A stretch of DNA of 17,108 bases from an uncultured Flavobacteriales bacterium (GTDB lineage Bacteria > Bacteroidota > Bacteroidia > Flavobacteriales > UBA1820): positions 1 to 17,108 of the forward strand of contig CALJDR010000017.1 in assembly GCA_938023515.1 (NCBI GenBank), given 5' to 3'. Numbering within the stretch: position 1 is the stretch's first letter; every line of letters starts with the position of its first letter. The notes below the pieces were generated by a model. It did no database searches and was not told the origin of the DNA. It saw only the letters and a program-made list of their open reading frames with translations. The position numbers and the translations under genes were made by a program. Positions 15,852 through 17,108 of the stretch are shown in pieces.

Positions 15852-16694
15852 ATGAAAAATAATTTACTCGCTGTATGGATCGTCCTTTTCGCTTTTGTGG
15901 GGGGGATCCATGCACAGAATAGGGATTCATTGACATTAGTCAATGCGAAATGGGATACAAAGCAATTGGCTGAAGGAGTCGAATGGCGCCAGTACCATTT
16001 TAGGGACAATGAAAAATTATTCGGAGCCAATGAATATATCAATATTATTGTGGTCGACCAACAGAAGGCTAAAGTCCGTTTTGCACTGGCAAATAAGAAA
16101 AATGAAAAAATGCGGCCGAGCGATGCCGCCAAATCGATAGGGGCTATGGCTGCGATCAACGGCTCGTTTTATAATACCCAGCCACCTTATAACCCTGAAT
16201 CTTATCTTAAGATCGATGGGGAATTGCTTTCGGCACCGATGAATTACGGAGATTGCATCATTATCGATAAGAATGGGCATTTGAAGGTAGAATGGACTAA
16301 TGCAAGCGCCCTTGTGGAGCCGGACGTATTGGGCTCGTGGCCCAAACTGGTCTCTGCGGGAAAACAGATTTTCAAAGAAGAGGATCGCCATCCCCGCACG
16401 GCTATAGGAACAAATGGAGACAAAGTATTTCTGGTGACTGTGGACGGCCGAAACCGTAAAAATTCTGAAGGAGTAACAATAAATGAACTGGGATCGTTAC
16501 TCCGGTGGATGGGGGCCAATGAAGCGCTCAACCTCGACGGAGGCGGTTCTACTACGATGTATATCCGGGGGGAATCGAATGACGGTATCGTAAACCATCC
16601 GAGTGACAGCCTTTTCGGATTTAACCATCGGGGGGAACGGAGCGTGTGTAACTCTATTTTACTGCTCGATAGCAGTATGGCAACAATGCAATAA
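15852..16694 (+). CDS. Secreted phosphodiester glycosidase (NAGPA-like), copy 1
   Basis: A 280-residue exported protein whose signal peptide ends in GGIHAQ (cut near 21-22). It carries the NAGPA-type phosphodiester glycosidase domain. Motifs are AAINGSFYN (100-108), HPRTAIG (180-186), TVDGR (196-200), NLDGGGSTTMYI (227-238) and RSVCNSILL near the end. Characterised relatives include mammalian uncovering enzyme, which removes GlcNAc from a GlcNAc-1-phosphate diester. Bacterial members are mostly uncharacterised. It probably hydrolyses a sugar-phosphodiester bond in a glycan or envelope polymer (inference). It follows the EEP gene by 22 nt and precedes its own paralogue by 21 nt, with similar A-rich leaders. 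Confidence 0.85.
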   Translation: MKNNLLAVWIVLFAFVGGIHAQNRDSLTLVNAKWDTKQLAEGVEWRQYHFRDNEKLFGANEYINIIVVDQQKAKVRFALANKKNEKMRPSDAAKSIGAMAAINGSFYNTQPPYNPESYLKIDGELLSAPMNYGDCIIIDKNGHLKVEWTNASALVEPDVLGSWPKLVSAGKQIFKEEDRHPRTAIGTNGDKVFLVTVDGRNRKNSEGVTINELGSLLRWMGANEALNLDGGGSTTMYIRGESNDGIVNHPSDSLFGFNHRGERSVCNSILLLDSSMATMQ

Positions 16695-16715
16695 GAACCA
16701 TTAAATAAAACCAAA

Positions 16716-17060
16716 ATGCTAAAAAACAAATTATTACTCTCTGCTTTCCTGCTGGCAGCTTTTGCCGCAGGAGCGTACGCCCAGGCCAATGATTCGCTCA
16801 CTTTTGTCAAAGCGAAATGGAACAAAGAAAAAGTGGCCAAAGGGGTCGAATGGCGCCAGTACCATTTTAAGGGCGATGAAAAAATATTCGGCGCCGAAGA
16901 ATTTGTCAATGTACTTGTAGTCGACCAGAAAAAAGCCAAGAAACGCTTTGTGATAGTCAGCGAAGAAGGCAAATTATGCCGCACAAGCGACGCCGCCAAG
17001 GCTGCCGACGCTATCGCGGCCATCAACGGTTCTTTCTACAATACCCGTGCTCCCTACAAT
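16716..17060 (+). CDS. Secreted phosphodiester glycosidase (NAGPA-like), copy 2, 3'-truncated by contig end
   Basis: Starts at ATG 16716 and runs for 115 codons to the last genomic base. There is no stop because the contig ends. The signal peptide is MLKNKLLLSAFLLAAFAAG followed by AYAQ. The rest aligns without gaps to residues 21-114 of the preceding gene, at about 60% identity by hand count, including identical GVEWRQYHF and AAINGSFYNT blocks. The HPRTAIG and DGGGSTT motifs would lie in the missing part. The reading frame continues by chance through the adapter (LSLIHISEPTR), which must not be counted as protein. The complete gene should encode about 280 residues. Confidence 0.88.
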
Positions 17061-17108
17061 CTGTCTCTTATACACATCTCCGAGCCCACGAGACTCGACG
17101 TCATCTCG
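17061..17108 (+). other. Illumina Nextera adapter contamination (not genomic)
   Basis: 17061-17079 is the Tn5 mosaic-end sequence CTGTCTCTTATACACATCT. 17080-17094 is the Nextera read-2 arm CCGAGCCCACGAGAC. 17095-17102 (TCGACGTC) sits where the 8-base i7 index lies and, from memory, equals Nextera XT index N729. 17103-17108 (ATCTCG) begins the P7 sequence. All elements are in the correct order with no mismatch. The contig end is therefore untrimmed sequencing adapter, and genomic sequence stops at 17060. Confidence 0.99.

Noticed and set aside
16244..17026. A 260-codon minus-strand frame across both phosphodiester glycosidase genes
   Set aside because: The plus-strand genes have signal peptides and conserved motifs. 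The minus frame is Ser/Pro-rich antisense and merely mirrors the duplication.

Overview
The window is chromosomal DNA from a member of the Bacteroidota, most likely the order Bacteroidales and possibly Rikenellaceae/Alistipes-like (inference). The evidence is several perfect TAnnTTTG (-7) promoter boxes with A-rich leaders instead of Shine-Dalgarno sites, Bacteroidota-type RF2, XerD, Lon and LigA proteins, and a secreted cysteine-ladder leucine-rich-repeat protein. Base composition is roughly half G+C by eye. No plasmid, phage, insertion sequence, CRISPR, tRNA or rRNA gene is visible. Every gene-free gap is shorter than 300 bases.

Layout: (1) 1-1712, minus strand: aroQ (shikimate pathway) followed by prfB (release factor 2), separated by a probable intrinsic terminator. 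A long imperfect inverted repeat lies beyond prfB. (2) 1787-5392, plus strand: xerD (chromosome dimer resolution), a TMEM175-type potassium channel, an AraC-family regulator behind a good Bacteroidota promoter, and a Kdo/WaaP-like kinase, closed by a strong terminator at 5413-5448. (3) 5467-9812, minus strand: lon protease followed by an MsbA-like ABC exporter. A promoter box and a hairpin sit in the 29-nt gap between them. (4) 10054-12664, plus strand: a secreted 21-repeat LRR protein and a MarC-family membrane protein. (5) 12679-14799, minus strand: ligA, converging on marC. (6) 14912-17060, plus strand: a secreted endonuclease/exonuclease/phosphatase-fold protein and two tandem secreted phosphodiester-glycosidase (NAGPA-like) paralogues with 21-22 nt gaps, probably one transcription unit.

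The last 48 bases (17061-17108) are not genomic. They are an Illumina Nextera transposase adapter plus an i7 index, and they truncate the last gene. Most of the window is housekeeping. I see no convincing new multi-gene system. The points most worth a second look are the adapter artefact, a clamp-binding-like C-terminus on LigA, the RF2 gene without its programmed frameshift, the LRR repeat array, and the EEP plus tandem glycosidase cluster.
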